From: a bacterium
GTDB taxonomy: Bacteria > Electryoneota > RPQS01
Assembly (NCBI GenBank): GCA_023382385.1
Contig: JAHDVH010000001.1
Coordinates: 615,611 to 679,610 of the forward strand
Length of the DNA: 64,000 nt
Reading direction: 5' to 3'
Both the position numbers and the translations under genes were made by a program. The notes under the pieces are model-generated. The model worked only from the letters and a program-made list of their open reading frames with translations, ran no database searches and was not told where the DNA came from. Shown here piece by piece: positions 1 through 8,400 of the stretch; within the stretch, counting starts at the first letter, position 1; every line of letters starts with the position of its first letter.

Positions 1-60
1 CAGAGCAAGCGCGAGGCCGAGCGAGCCGATTAGGAATAAGCGAAAACGAGAGAAGATCAT
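1..60 (-). CDS. Exported protein, N-terminus only (cut by window edge)
   Basis: Only the first 20 codons are in the window, starting at an ATG on the minus strand at 58-60. They encode a short basic start (MIFSRFR) followed by a run of Leu, Ile, Gly and Ala, which is what a signal peptide or first membrane segment looks like. The start lies one base beyond the stop codon of the UbiA-family gene (62-64), so the two are almost certainly translated from one mRNA. In other bacteria decaprenyl-phosphate phosphoribosyltransferase genes sit beside genes for further polyprenyl-sugar metabolism, but nothing in these 20 codons identifies the product. Confidence 0.5.
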   Translation of the reverse strand, partial: MIFSRFRLFLIGSLGLALAL

Positions 61-61
61 G

Positions 62-964
62 TCAGGTAAGATACACAATTGTGGCCGTCGTGAGTGCCCA
101 GAGCGCCACGTTGATCAACGTTCCTCGATCTTTAACGAGCAGCTTTGTGGGGTCTCCCCCTTCACCGCGGTTGTAAATCAGATACAAATAGCGGAAAAGT
201 CCATAGACCACAAACGGCAACGTCCAGAATAAACTTCGAGTGCCATAATGCCTGAATGTGTCGTCCGAGATCGTATACAGACTATAGGCTACCATCGTGG
301 CCGCGCAGAGTGCGGCGAGCATTTGATCGATGAACGTAATGCTGTAGGCGGCCAAGCTGGCGCGATGACTTGCAGCGGCTTCACCAAGAATGGCGATCTC
401 GTGACGGCGTTTTGCCAGAGCCAGAAACAGCGACAGCAGGAACGCACACAGAATCAGCCAATAGGAAAGATACACTTCCGGGAGCATCGCGCGGATTACT
501 GCCACGCCTCCAACAGCGCGAAGCACAAAACCCATGGAGAGCAGCAACACGTCAAGAATCACCGCTCGCTTCAAACCCAGCGAGTAAGCCAGATTCGCGG
601 CCAAATAGGCCACACCCACCCAGCCGAAGTAGGGATCCAGCCAGAACGCCCATACCACGCCCACAATCGCAAGCAGGAGCGAGAATGCCAGCGCGGTTGA
701 CACAGACACTCGCCCGGAGGGCAATGGCCGCGACTTCTTTTTCGGATGAGTGCGGTCTGCGGCAAGATCGAGGACGTCATTCAGCGCATACACCGCCGAG
801 GAAAGCAGACAGAATGCTGCAAAGCCTTGCAACGCGCGCAACAGAACTTCAGGTGATTCGATGACCACTCGTGCTGGCGAAAACAGCACCGCCGCGAAGA
901 TGATCAGGTTCTTCGACCATTGAGCCGGCCGAAGCAGTTCCAGAATCGCTCCCAAGTGCTTCAC
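62..964 (-). CDS. UbiA-family decaprenyl-phosphate phosphoribosyltransferase-like protein
   Basis: This is a polytopic membrane prenyltransferase of about 300 residues. The family transfers a group to or from a polyprenyl phosphate; the closest known activity is 5-phosphoribosyl transfer from PRPP to decaprenyl phosphate, the first step of polyprenyl-phospho-arabinose synthesis. The N-terminal LRPAQWSKN motif and the aspartate-rich NDVLDLAADRTHPKK motif (about residue 62 onward) with the following RPLPSG are typical of this subfamily rather than of quinone or heme prenyltransferases. About eight hydrophobic segments follow. The open frame extends to 1036 inside the dehydrogenase gene, but a GTG at 962-964, just after that gene ends at 978, gives the usual family start. 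The ribosome site is weak, so the start is uncertain. The real substrate is inferred, not shown. Confidence 0.8.
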   Translation of the reverse strand: MKHLGAILELLRPAQWSKNLIIFAAVLFSPARVVIESPEVLLRALQGFAAFCLLSSAVYALNDVLDLAADRTHPKKKSRPLPSGRVSVSTALAFSLLLAIVGVVWAFWLDPYFGWVGVAYLAANLAYSLGLKRAVILDVLLLSMGFVLRAVGGVAVIRAMLPEVYLSYWLILCAFLLSLFLALAKRRHEIAILGEAAASHRASLAAYSITFIDQMLAALCAATMVAYSLYTISDDTFRHYGTRSLFWTLPFVVYGLFRYLYLIYNRGEGGDPTKLLVKDRGTLINVALWALTTATIVYLT

Positions 965-977
965 GTGATCGAGCGGG

Positions 978-2285
978 TTAGAGCTTGACCACGTTATTTC
1001 GCGTACCGAGCGGCGCAGTTGCGTTACGCGCATCAAAAACCAGCGGCACGCTATCGCAAAGCATTGCGTAATCCACAGAGCGATGGTCAGTACAAATCAC
1101 CGCCACATCATACTTTGGTAACGTGGACGAGTTAAATGGCACGGACTTCATATCATGGTGCGCGGTCGCGACTTCGGCGATATAAGGATCGTGATAGTCC
1201 ACTGTCGCACCCCGCTTCATGAGCAGTTCGATAATATCAAGAGATGGCGACTCACGCGAGTCGTCAATGTCACGCTTATAAGCCACACCCATCACCAGCA
1301 CTCTGCAGCCTTTGACCGCTTTACCTCGTTCGTTCAAGGCGTCTGCCACACGCTGCACGACGTATTCCGGCATGCTTGTGTTGATATCATCGGCAAGCTC
1401 GATGAAGCGCGCGCGATATTTCAGCGTCTTAAGCTTCCAAGAAAGATAGATCGGATCAATCGGAATACAGTGTCCACCCAAGCCCGGTCCTGGATAGAAA
1501 GGCATGAACCCGAACGGTTTGGTGGAAGCGGCACGGATGACTTCCCAGACGTCCACACCAAGGATCTCGCACATAATCGCAAGTTCATTCACCAAACCGA
1601 TATTGATTGAACGAAACGTGTTCTCGAGCAGTTTCACAAGCTCCGCTGCTTGCGTGCTGGAAACAGGAACAATCGTGTCAATAACCAGTGAGTAGACTGC
1701 TTGCGCAGCTTCCAGACAGGCAGGCGTCGTGCCGCCCATAACTTTCGGCGTGTTGTGCGTACCGAACTTCTCGTTACCCGGATCCACACGTTCCGGCGAG
1801 AAGCATATGAAAACATCTTCCCCGACTGACAATCCCTTTTCGTGAAAGGCGGGGACCATCAGCTCATCGGTCGTGCCGGGATACGTGGTGCTCTCCAGGA
1901 CAATCAGCAGACCCGGATGAGCATACTTGAGGACCTCGTCGCGTGCAGCCAGAATGTAGGAGATATCTGGATCGCCGGTTTTGCGCAAGGGCGTTGGTAC
2001 GCAAATCGAGATGGCATCCAAGTCTCTAATGACTGAGTAATCGGTCGTTGCCTCCAGCATACCGGATTTTACGAGTTCCGCGAGCTGCTTGTCGTCCACG
2101 TCGAGCACGTAGTTTTCACCACGCTGCAGTTTCTCGACCTTCCGCTCAGAAACATCAATCCCAGTGACACGGATTCCCTTGGCGGCAAACTGGACCGCTA
2201 AGGGTAGCCCAACGTAGCCCAAGCCGATGACGCCAACCCGTAGCGACCCGTCTTGTGCCTTATTTTTTAAGTTGTTCAGAATCAT
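978..2285 (-). CDS. Nucleotide-sugar dehydrogenase (UDP-N-acetylglucosamine 6-dehydrogenase type)
   Basis: A 435-residue NAD-dependent UDP-sugar dehydrogenase that oxidises C6 of a nucleotide sugar to a uronic acid for surface polysaccharide. The N-terminal Rossmann loop GVIGLGYVGLPLA is clear. The middle holds STTYPGTT and SPERVDPG, and the catalytic cysteine sits in GLGGHCIPIDP. The C-terminal UDP-binding domain has VLVMGVAYKRDIDDSRESP. These patterns fit the WbpA/WbpO/TviB group better than UDP-glucose dehydrogenase, though the exact sugar cannot be told. The frame could begin at a GTG at 2321, but the predicted promoter at 2324-2352 would start transcription near 2317. The ATG at 2283-2285, preceded by GAAGGA, is therefore the better start. 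The UbiA-type gene follows 13 bases after its stop. Confidence 0.9.
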   Translation of the reverse strand: MILNNLKNKAQDGSLRVGVIGLGYVGLPLAVQFAAKGIRVTGIDVSERKVEKLQRGENYVLDVDDKQLAELVKSGMLEATTDYSVIRDLDAISICVPTPLRKTGDPDISYILAARDEVLKYAHPGLLIVLESTTYPGTTDELMVPAFHEKGLSVGEDVFICFSPERVDPGNEKFGTHNTPKVMGGTTPACLEAAQAVYSLVIDTIVPVSSTQAAELVKLLENTFRSINIGLVNELAIMCEILGVDVWEVIRAASTKPFGFMPFYPGPGLGGHCIPIDPIYLSWKLKTLKYRARFIELADDINTSMPEYVVQRVADALNERGKAVKGCRVLVMGVAYKRDIDDSRESPSLDIIELLMKRGATVDYHDPYIAEVATAHHDMKSVPFNSSTLPKYDVAVICTDHRSVDYAMLCDSVPLVFDARNATAPLGTRNNVVKL

Positions 2286-2323
2286 ATGATTCGATTTGTC
2301 CTTCAGGAAAATCGGTGACACAA

Positions 2324-2352
2324 AATATACGCACTATGCGGCTAAAAAGCAA
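2324..2352 (-). promoter_or_regulatory. Sigma70-type promoter for the nucleotide-sugar dehydrogenase operon
   Basis: On the minus strand TTGCTT (2347-2352) is followed after exactly 17 bases by TATATT (2324-2329). It lies right after the terminator of the upstream FG-GAP gene and 39 bases before the chosen ATG, so position and sequence agree. Confidence 0.5.
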
Positions 2353-2380
2353 TGAAAAAGGGGCTGACCAACAGCCCCTT
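2352..2380 (-). terminator. Rho-independent terminator after the FG-GAP gene
   Basis: A perfect 9-bp stem (2358-2366 with 2372-2380, core GGGGCTG/CAGCCCC) with a 5-base loop is followed on the minus strand by a T run. It is about 68 bases beyond the stop of the FG-GAP gene and separates it from the sugar-dehydrogenase promoter. Confidence 0.8.
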
Positions 2381-2447
2381 CAAGATGCTTTGCAATTGTT
2401 ATACCGTTATTTACGATTAGTGTGGAACGTGGACGCGTGGGAGAAAA

Positions 2448-3800
2448 CTACTGAATACTCAGCAGATAGACCCGGCCGACATTCTCCTCGATGTCGCGGT
2501 CCCACCAACGAGCACCCAGAGCGATGTCCTTTGCGCCATTTCCGTCCAAATCACCAAGGGCCGCCACACCGTTTCCAGCTACGTCAGCAATTGATTCCCC
2601 CGTAAACTGGTAGAAATCGGTCTCCCAACCTCCGTAATAGAAGTAGACAACGCCCCGACTTTGTGCAGCGTTGGCCGCCTGAACTGCCCAGTCGCCTTTT
2701 CCGTCGCCATTCAGGTCGCCGAGAGAAAAGACACGGTCTCCAAATCTTCCAGCTTCCTGCGAGCCTGAGAACGTGTTGGACGGGCTGTCCGGCAATGAAG
2801 ATCCGCCGTGATATAGATAAACTCTGCCGAGTTGCCGGCCACCGGAGGTGTATTGCGGCGCCCCTACAATGAGTTCAGCCACTCCGTCTCCGGTCATGTC
2901 TTGTCCAATCGCAGTTGCCCAGCCAAACTGGTCCTGGAAGCTGGTTAATTCGCCCTTGTAAAGCTTTGTCGGCTTGGAGACGTTCAGACCCTTACCGCCC
3001 TCAAAAACGAACACTGCGCCGCTGTAAACGGCCTCAGTGCCATAATGCGGTGATCCCACAACAACATCGGCCTGCCCGTCTCCGGTAATGTCCCCAGTTG
3101 CGACAGACATTCCAAACAGGTCGTTCAGTGTGCCAAGTTTTATCTCGACGTCAGGTGACTTACTCAGCTTGCCCTCGGCGTTACCATACCAGATGTAGGC
3201 GCGGCCGGAAGTCGCGCCAGCTTTGGCTGAATGCGGCGCACCGATCACAAGATCGGCGAAGCTATCACCATTCACATCGTTCTGCATGTTGATGGACCGA
3301 CCAAACGAGTCACCGTTTTCGCCTGCGGTAATCATCTGGCTACTCGAACCGAAGGAACCACCACCAAGGTAAAGATATACTTTGCCGGGCGGACGGTTCC
3401 CAGTGCCCTGCCCGCCTTCCGCAGCTACTGCGAGGTCCGGAGTGCCATCGCCGTTGAAGTCACCGGTGGAAAGGGAGCTGCCAAACAGGTCGCCATCCTC
3501 GTGCCCACGAATCGTAAGCACAGGTGACGTTGCCAGCAGTCCGTCATAAATTGTCACGGTGCCGCGGGCAACAGGACCAGCATTTTCGCCAGTGGCGGAG
3601 ACCGCGTAGAGCAGCTTGCCGCCCGTCCACGCATAGGCACCTTCGACAGCCGACCCATAATAGGCCCGCGGTGATTCACCATCCATAACACGCAGAAGAT
3701 ACTTGGCCGCGGCGTTGCGCGACTCGAGCTGTGCCAGCGACAAGGCGTAGACTGCCAATACCAGCACAGACGAGAACAGTATTAATCCAACTCTCTTCAT
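2448..3800 (-). CDS. Exported FG-GAP repeat (integrin alpha-like beta-propeller) protein
   Basis: A 450-residue protein with a signal peptide (MKRVGLILFSSVLVLAVYAL...) followed by FG-GAP repeats. At least six calcium-loop motifs are visible: DFNGDGTPD, DVNGDSFAD, DITGDGQAD, DMTGDGVAE, DLNGDGKGD and DLDGNGAKD, each followed by a hydrophobic strand ending in GAP, GSP or similar. Seven such blades form a closed propeller in integrin alpha chains; a seventh, degenerate blade may lie near the N-terminus. No sorting tail is visible at the C-terminus, which ends just after the last strand. The ATG at 3798-3800 is preferred; an in-frame ATG at 3810-3812 is also possible. It follows the PorV-OmpA gene on the same strand, which suggests a shared role at the cell surface. 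The ligand is unknown. Confidence 0.85.
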   Translation of the reverse strand: MKRVGLILFSSVLVLAVYALSLAQLESRNAAAKYLLRVMDGESPRAYYGSAVEGAYAWTGGKLLYAVSATGENAGPVARGTVTIYDGLLATSPVLTIRGHEDGDLFGSSLSTGDFNGDGTPDLAVAAEGGQGTGNRPPGKVYLYLGGGSFGSSSQMITAGENGDSFGRSINMQNDVNGDSFADLVIGAPHSAKAGATSGRAYIWYGNAEGKLSKSPDVEIKLGTLNDLFGMSVATGDITGDGQADVVVGSPHYGTEAVYSGAVFVFEGGKGLNVSKPTKLYKGELTSFQDQFGWATAIGQDMTGDGVAELIVGAPQYTSGGRQLGRVYLYHGGSSLPDSPSNTFSGSQEAGRFGDRVFSLGDLNGDGKGDWAVQAANAAQSRGVVYFYYGGWETDFYQFTGESIADVAGNGVAALGDLDGNGAKDIALGARWWDRDIEENVGRVYLLSIQ

Positions 3801-3836
3801 GGCTTCATCCATTCTTTTCGAGAGGTCATGGAGTGA

Positions 3837-3875
3837 GTCGAGGAGTGGCGGCCAACAGACCGCTCACTCCTCGAC
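3837..3875. other. Long hairpin between the PorV-OmpA and FG-GAP genes
   Basis: An 11-bp perfect inverted repeat (GTCGAGGAGTG and its complement) with an inner four-base pairing occupies most of the 97-base gap between the two genes. There is no T run on either side, so it is not a classical terminator. It could stabilise or attenuate the message. Confidence 0.5.
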
Positions 3876-3897
3876 GCAGATTACAGTCAGTTCGTGC

Positions 3898-5343
3898 TTA
3901 GCGGACGCGCACGAGGTCGATGCGACGATTCTGGTAGCGACCCTGCTCAGACGCATTGCTGGCAACAGGCTTGGTCGAACCATAGCCCTTGGCCACCAGG
4001 CGACTCGGATCCACACCACGCGAGATCAGGTAGTTGCGAACAGCATCAGCACGCGCCTGTGACAGCGGGTTGTTGATGGCGTCCGAACCGGTGTTGTCCG
4101 TGTGGCCCTGAACTTCGAGCAGCTGAATCTCAGGATGCTCGTTGATCAGCTTGGCAGCACCGTCCAGCACGCGAGCAAACTCGTCCGTGATTTCAGCGGA
4201 ACCCGTGGCGAAGTTGATACCCGGGAAGCTGACCACGCCACCAGTCTCCATCCACACGGCTTCGATCGAATCCTTGTGTTCAGGACGCAGCAACTCCAAG
4301 CTAAGCTTCAGAGACGGATTGCCTTCGAAGATATAACGATGGATGAATTCCTTCGGACCATCGCTCTTGGCAACTGCGGCACCTGCCTGACGATCACGCT
4401 TCAAGCTGCCCATTGCGCTTTTCAGCGAATTGCACTCTCTGAAGAAGAAGTTCACCGAGAGACGGTGATTCTCGTTCAGGAATGCCTGCGGCTCTTCGAC
4501 GTAAGCGTACTGAATGCCAAAACTCTTGAAACCAAAACCGAAGCCTGCGGTCAAACCGCTGTTAGCCTGATCGGTTTCCACGAGGTCATTCATACCTGCG
4601 GCAAGGTAGAAGCTCACGTTATCGCTGACGTCAAAGTCATACGCGGCGCCCACGTCGAGCGTGGCGTCTTCATCTTCGATGACTTGGATATCACCCGAGA
4701 ACGTGACACCTTTCCACGGCATGAAGCCCATGCCCAGTCGCGTCTCAAACGGGATGTCGTCTTTGCCATGCTCACCGGCCAAGTCGCGCACCATCAGACC
4801 CACGAGGATCTCATCGTACGGACGGAACAGTAAGCCTGCGTCCAGACCCCAGCCCGTGTTGTCCGCGAGGTCTTCCTGCAGATACTTCGCGCTCAAACCA
4901 AGCGAGAACCCGTTTCCGAGACCGCGCGCGTAGCTCAGCTGGAAGGCGTTGTTGGACACATCGAAATCTCCGGTCTTGGCGCCCGTACCATCATACTGGC
5001 CGATGCCGGTGATGCCGGAATTAAGCCAAGAGAGGCCGAAGGTTCCAATGCGCTCGGCGCATAGTGATGCACCGATATAGTTGTGATTACGATCGGCCTC
5101 CAGCCCACCGGTGTACATTAACGCCACTTCAAATTTGTGGAGCCAATGTAGCGCTGCGGGGTTCCAGTAAGCCGCGGTCGCGTCGTTGGCGACGGCGGTT
5201 TGGGCCGTACCCATCGCCATTCCTCTCGCGCCCACACCCATCCGTAGATACGGATCAGTATAATTCTGCGCGAAGGCGGCAGAGGCACCGAACAGCATCA
5301 GCATGCACAGTCCCAGCGCCGTATTGCGAATTCGGGATGACAT
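3898..5343 (-). CDS. PorV/PorQ-like outer-membrane barrel fused to an OmpA C-terminal domain
   Basis: A 481-residue outer-membrane protein. After a signal peptide ending in AAFAQ, residues about 30-310 match the PorV/PorQ (UPF0164) pattern: MGVGARGMAMGTAQTA, then NDATAAYWNPAAL, then alternating beta strands rich in glycine and aromatic residues. In type IX secretion PorV shuttles substrates out of the translocon. Residues about 375-481 form an OmpA-type peptidoglycan-binding domain: INFATGSAEIT, VQGHTDNTGS, NNPLSQARADAVRNYL, GYGSTKPV and NRRIDLVRVR. An AGGAGG seven bases before the ATG at 5341-5343 fixes the start, even though the frame is open to 5385. The gene follows the giant-protein gene after a strong terminator. 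A PorV-like barrel with a wall anchor is unusual to me; the T9SS link is inference. Confidence 0.85.
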   Translation of the reverse strand: MSSRIRNTALGLCMLMLFGASAAFAQNYTDPYLRMGVGARGMAMGTAQTAVANDATAAYWNPAALHWLHKFEVALMYTGGLEADRNHNYIGASLCAERIGTFGLSWLNSGITGIGQYDGTGAKTGDFDVSNNAFQLSYARGLGNGFSLGLSAKYLQEDLADNTGWGLDAGLLFRPYDEILVGLMVRDLAGEHGKDDIPFETRLGMGFMPWKGVTFSGDIQVIEDEDATLDVGAAYDFDVSDNVSFYLAAGMNDLVETDQANSGLTAGFGFGFKSFGIQYAYVEEPQAFLNENHRLSVNFFFRECNSLKSAMGSLKRDRQAGAAVAKSDGPKEFIHRYIFEGNPSLKLSLELLRPEHKDSIEAVWMETGGVVSFPGINFATGSAEITDEFARVLDGAAKLINEHPEIQLLEVQGHTDNTGSDAINNPLSQARADAVRNYLISRGVDPSRLVAKGYGSTKPVASNASEQGRYQNRRIDLVRVR

Positions 5344-5403
5344 ATCCCTTCCTCCTGTCCTATCGGCTATTCTCAAGTAACTCATAATTCCGAGTGATTA
5401 CAA

Positions 5404-5441
5404 AACACGGGCTGGGAAGCCGCGTTGTGCGGCTTCCCAGC
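5404..5441 (-). terminator. Strong rho-independent terminator of the giant-protein gene
   Basis: A perfect 13-bp stem (5411-5423 with 5429-5441, GCTGGGAAGCCGC) with a 5-base loop lies 12 bases after the giant gene's stop codon. On the minus strand it is followed by a short T-rich stretch. It separates the giant gene from the PorV-OmpA gene. Confidence 0.8.
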
Positions 5442-5452
5442 ACCGGTTGGGT

Positions 5453-8400
5453 TTAGTTGTCAGCCTTCTTGTAGGCAACCTTCACGATGTTCTTGACAGA
5501 CTTGCCGCCACCGGACACTTCGACATTGGCGAGGTAGACACCGTTAGCGACTTCTTCGCCATTGGCGTTGGTACCGTTCCACGTGATCGGAGTATTCGGA
5601 TCGTTCAAGACACCATCCCACACCGTTGTGACATAGCGGCCGGAGAAGTCGTAGATCTTGATCGAGACCATCGCTCCACCCGAGGAACCATCACCCAGCG
5701 GCAGATGGAACGTCGTGTAGCCATCGGCCTTGGTGAACGGATTCGGATAGTTGTATGTCTCGCCGTCAACGATCGGCGACTCTTGACCGACACGGTAGTT
5801 CCACGTCGCCGAAGCACTATTACCGGCGAGGTCACTGACTTCCGCATGCAGGACGTAGTTACCCACCGCCAGCGCAGCCGGACGCAACGTTGCGAAGCCG
5901 GTCAGGCCGTTCGGGGCAATCGAGACGGTCGGGTTGTTGGCCACGTTCTCACCGCCGGCTGTGGTCAGCCACAGGCGAACAGAAGCCGGATCCAGACCCG
6001 TCGTACCGACTTCAGCGAAGTCCACGCGGAACTCAGGCGAACTCAGGATCGGCAGGATAACCGACGGATCAGGCTGGACGGCCGTGAAGACCGGACGACC
6101 CGTATCCACCGTGTAGACCTGCGAACTGCTCGGGAATGCGATACCACCGTAGTACTGACCACCCAGCGTCGCGCGGATGTTCAGCAGGCCGGTCAGGTCA
6201 AAGTTCGCACAGTAGATTGCCGTGTCGCCACTGAAGTTAACAGGCGCATCCACCACGATCGGGGCGTAGATGAGCTGGCCTTCGACCATCATCGCGCCTT
6301 CGAGCGTCATACGAACCGTAGTGCGATCGAACGCGTCACCCACCAACAATGCCTTGAAGCAATGCGGCATGGCCGACACGTGGAACGGAGGCTGCCATAC
6401 GATGCGCGAGCCGCCCTGACCACCGTTGATCACCACGAAGTCCCAGACCCGGCTTTCGGTGTTGCAGACGCGGTCACAGACCGTCAGAACCACCGTATAC
6501 GGACCTTCGGAGAGGTTGCCTGACCAGGTAATCACACCACCGCCGATCGTCGCACCTTCCATCAGATCAGTGTACTGACCCGTACGGTGATTGTGCAGGC
6601 GGAACTCGATACATGCAAGGTCGATACCGCTGTTGCCATCGAGGCTCGTGACACCACGGGTCAACGCTTCACGCCATGCTCCAAGATCAAGCTTGGTGGT
6701 CGAGAAGGTGGTTGCGCCCTTGTCATCTGAACCCTTCAGACTGACGCCACCGATGAAGCCCGACGCCGGAGCGACGTTCTTATCGAGGAGCGTTGCATCG
6801 CCACCAGGCATACCGGCAGCCGAACCGTAGTCTTCGTCATCGAAGAAGCGGCCGCTGATGGTTACCGGCAGGTCACCATTCACCACGCTGCCAGGCAGCG
6901 GGCTGATGGCTTCGACGATCGGCTTGGCGTCATCAACCACCCAGGTCTGCTGGACCTCACGGACGGTGCCGTACTGGTCACGTGCGGTGAGGATGATGCG
7001 CACATCGGTCGGCGTGCCGTTGCCGCCGAAGTTACCGAACGTCGCGGAACCCATCACCGTGAAGACCTGATCAGTGATCTGGTTGCTATAAGCCGGCGTT
7101 ACGTTCAGGTTGACATTGGCCGTCAGGTCGCGCTCGCAGATGCTGCCATTGCAGTCATACAAGCCGATGAAGCGGACACTGATGTCACCGTTGCGCACGT
7201 TGGCGCCGTCATTCTCAGTTACGGTAGCCGTGAAGTCCAACGGATAATCCGGATTCCAGAAACCGTTGTACTGACAGCTGCCTTCTTCAACATCACCGAA
7301 CACGACGATCGGGCCAGTGCTCAGGACGCGGAATGTCCACGTCGTGGTCAGCAGGTTGCCGACACAGTCTTCAGCGTAACCGTTGACCGTCCACAGACCC
7401 GCGATCGGATCCACCAGAACGATCTTGGCACTGGAGGTCGTACGCTCGATGAAGTCTTCAGCATTTTCATAGCGCTGCACCGGACCACGCGGCGGGACAA
7501 CGACGAACCAGACACGGCTTGGAACAATACCAGAACCGTTGTCGTCCAGCGTGCCGTCGCCATCGCGATCGATGCGCGTTTCGCTCTTATTGGATGCGGC
7601 ATCCTTGCCGGATACGTTCAGCATGCGGGTCGCACCCTTTGCCAGGGTAGCGTCGCCGCCGATCGAAGCCAGCGCTCCGCCGCAATCGTCACTGTAACGC
7701 AGTTCAACCACCACGTTGCCTTCGTTCATGACACTGTCACCCGTTGCCGGGAAGTGTGCCACGTCCGTCGGGGCGCAGTTGTCAGCCCAGTAGGTGCGAG
7801 CCGACATGTTGTAACCGTTATCGCTGCCGGACACGAAGAAGATGTTACGGGTCTCAACTTCGATGGACAGACCAGTCTGGCCATCAGGGAACGAACCGTC
7901 CATCGTGAACGTCACTTCGACTTCGTCACGGCCAGCCGGGTCAATGGTCGTAGGACCACTGATACGGATGCGATCCGGAATCGTCACGACGGTGTAGCTG
8001 ATACCGTTCGGGGCAATGGCTGCTCCGCCGACCGTACGCACCGTAAATCCGAAGTCCTGCGGGTTGCCGGGCTGTGATTCAGGATTGAACCATGCACCGC
8101 ATTCCGTGTCATCAAATTCGACAGACGGTCCCGGACAGTCAACATGCCATGTCCAGCTGATATTCTGATGATCCATCGTACCGATGTTGCCAGCATTGTC
8201 CGGCACAGCGATGGTAATCCGGTGATCACCAGGCGTGTAGAACAAGTCAGCAGCTTCACCGGAGTTCGGACCACCGATGGTAAACACGAAGTCATTCTGA
8301 CCGGGCTGTACGATCCGGAAGTTCAGACCTGCCACCGACGTATCAGCCGCGCTGAATTCGAGGTCGTCGATCCAGAAGCGGACCGCACTAAGGTCGACAC

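Noticed and set aside
5447-6523. Open reading frame of 358 codons on the plus strand
   Set aside because: Antisense to the C-terminal FlgD-like domain of the giant gene, Arg/Asp/Val-rich and without a ribosome site or family motif.
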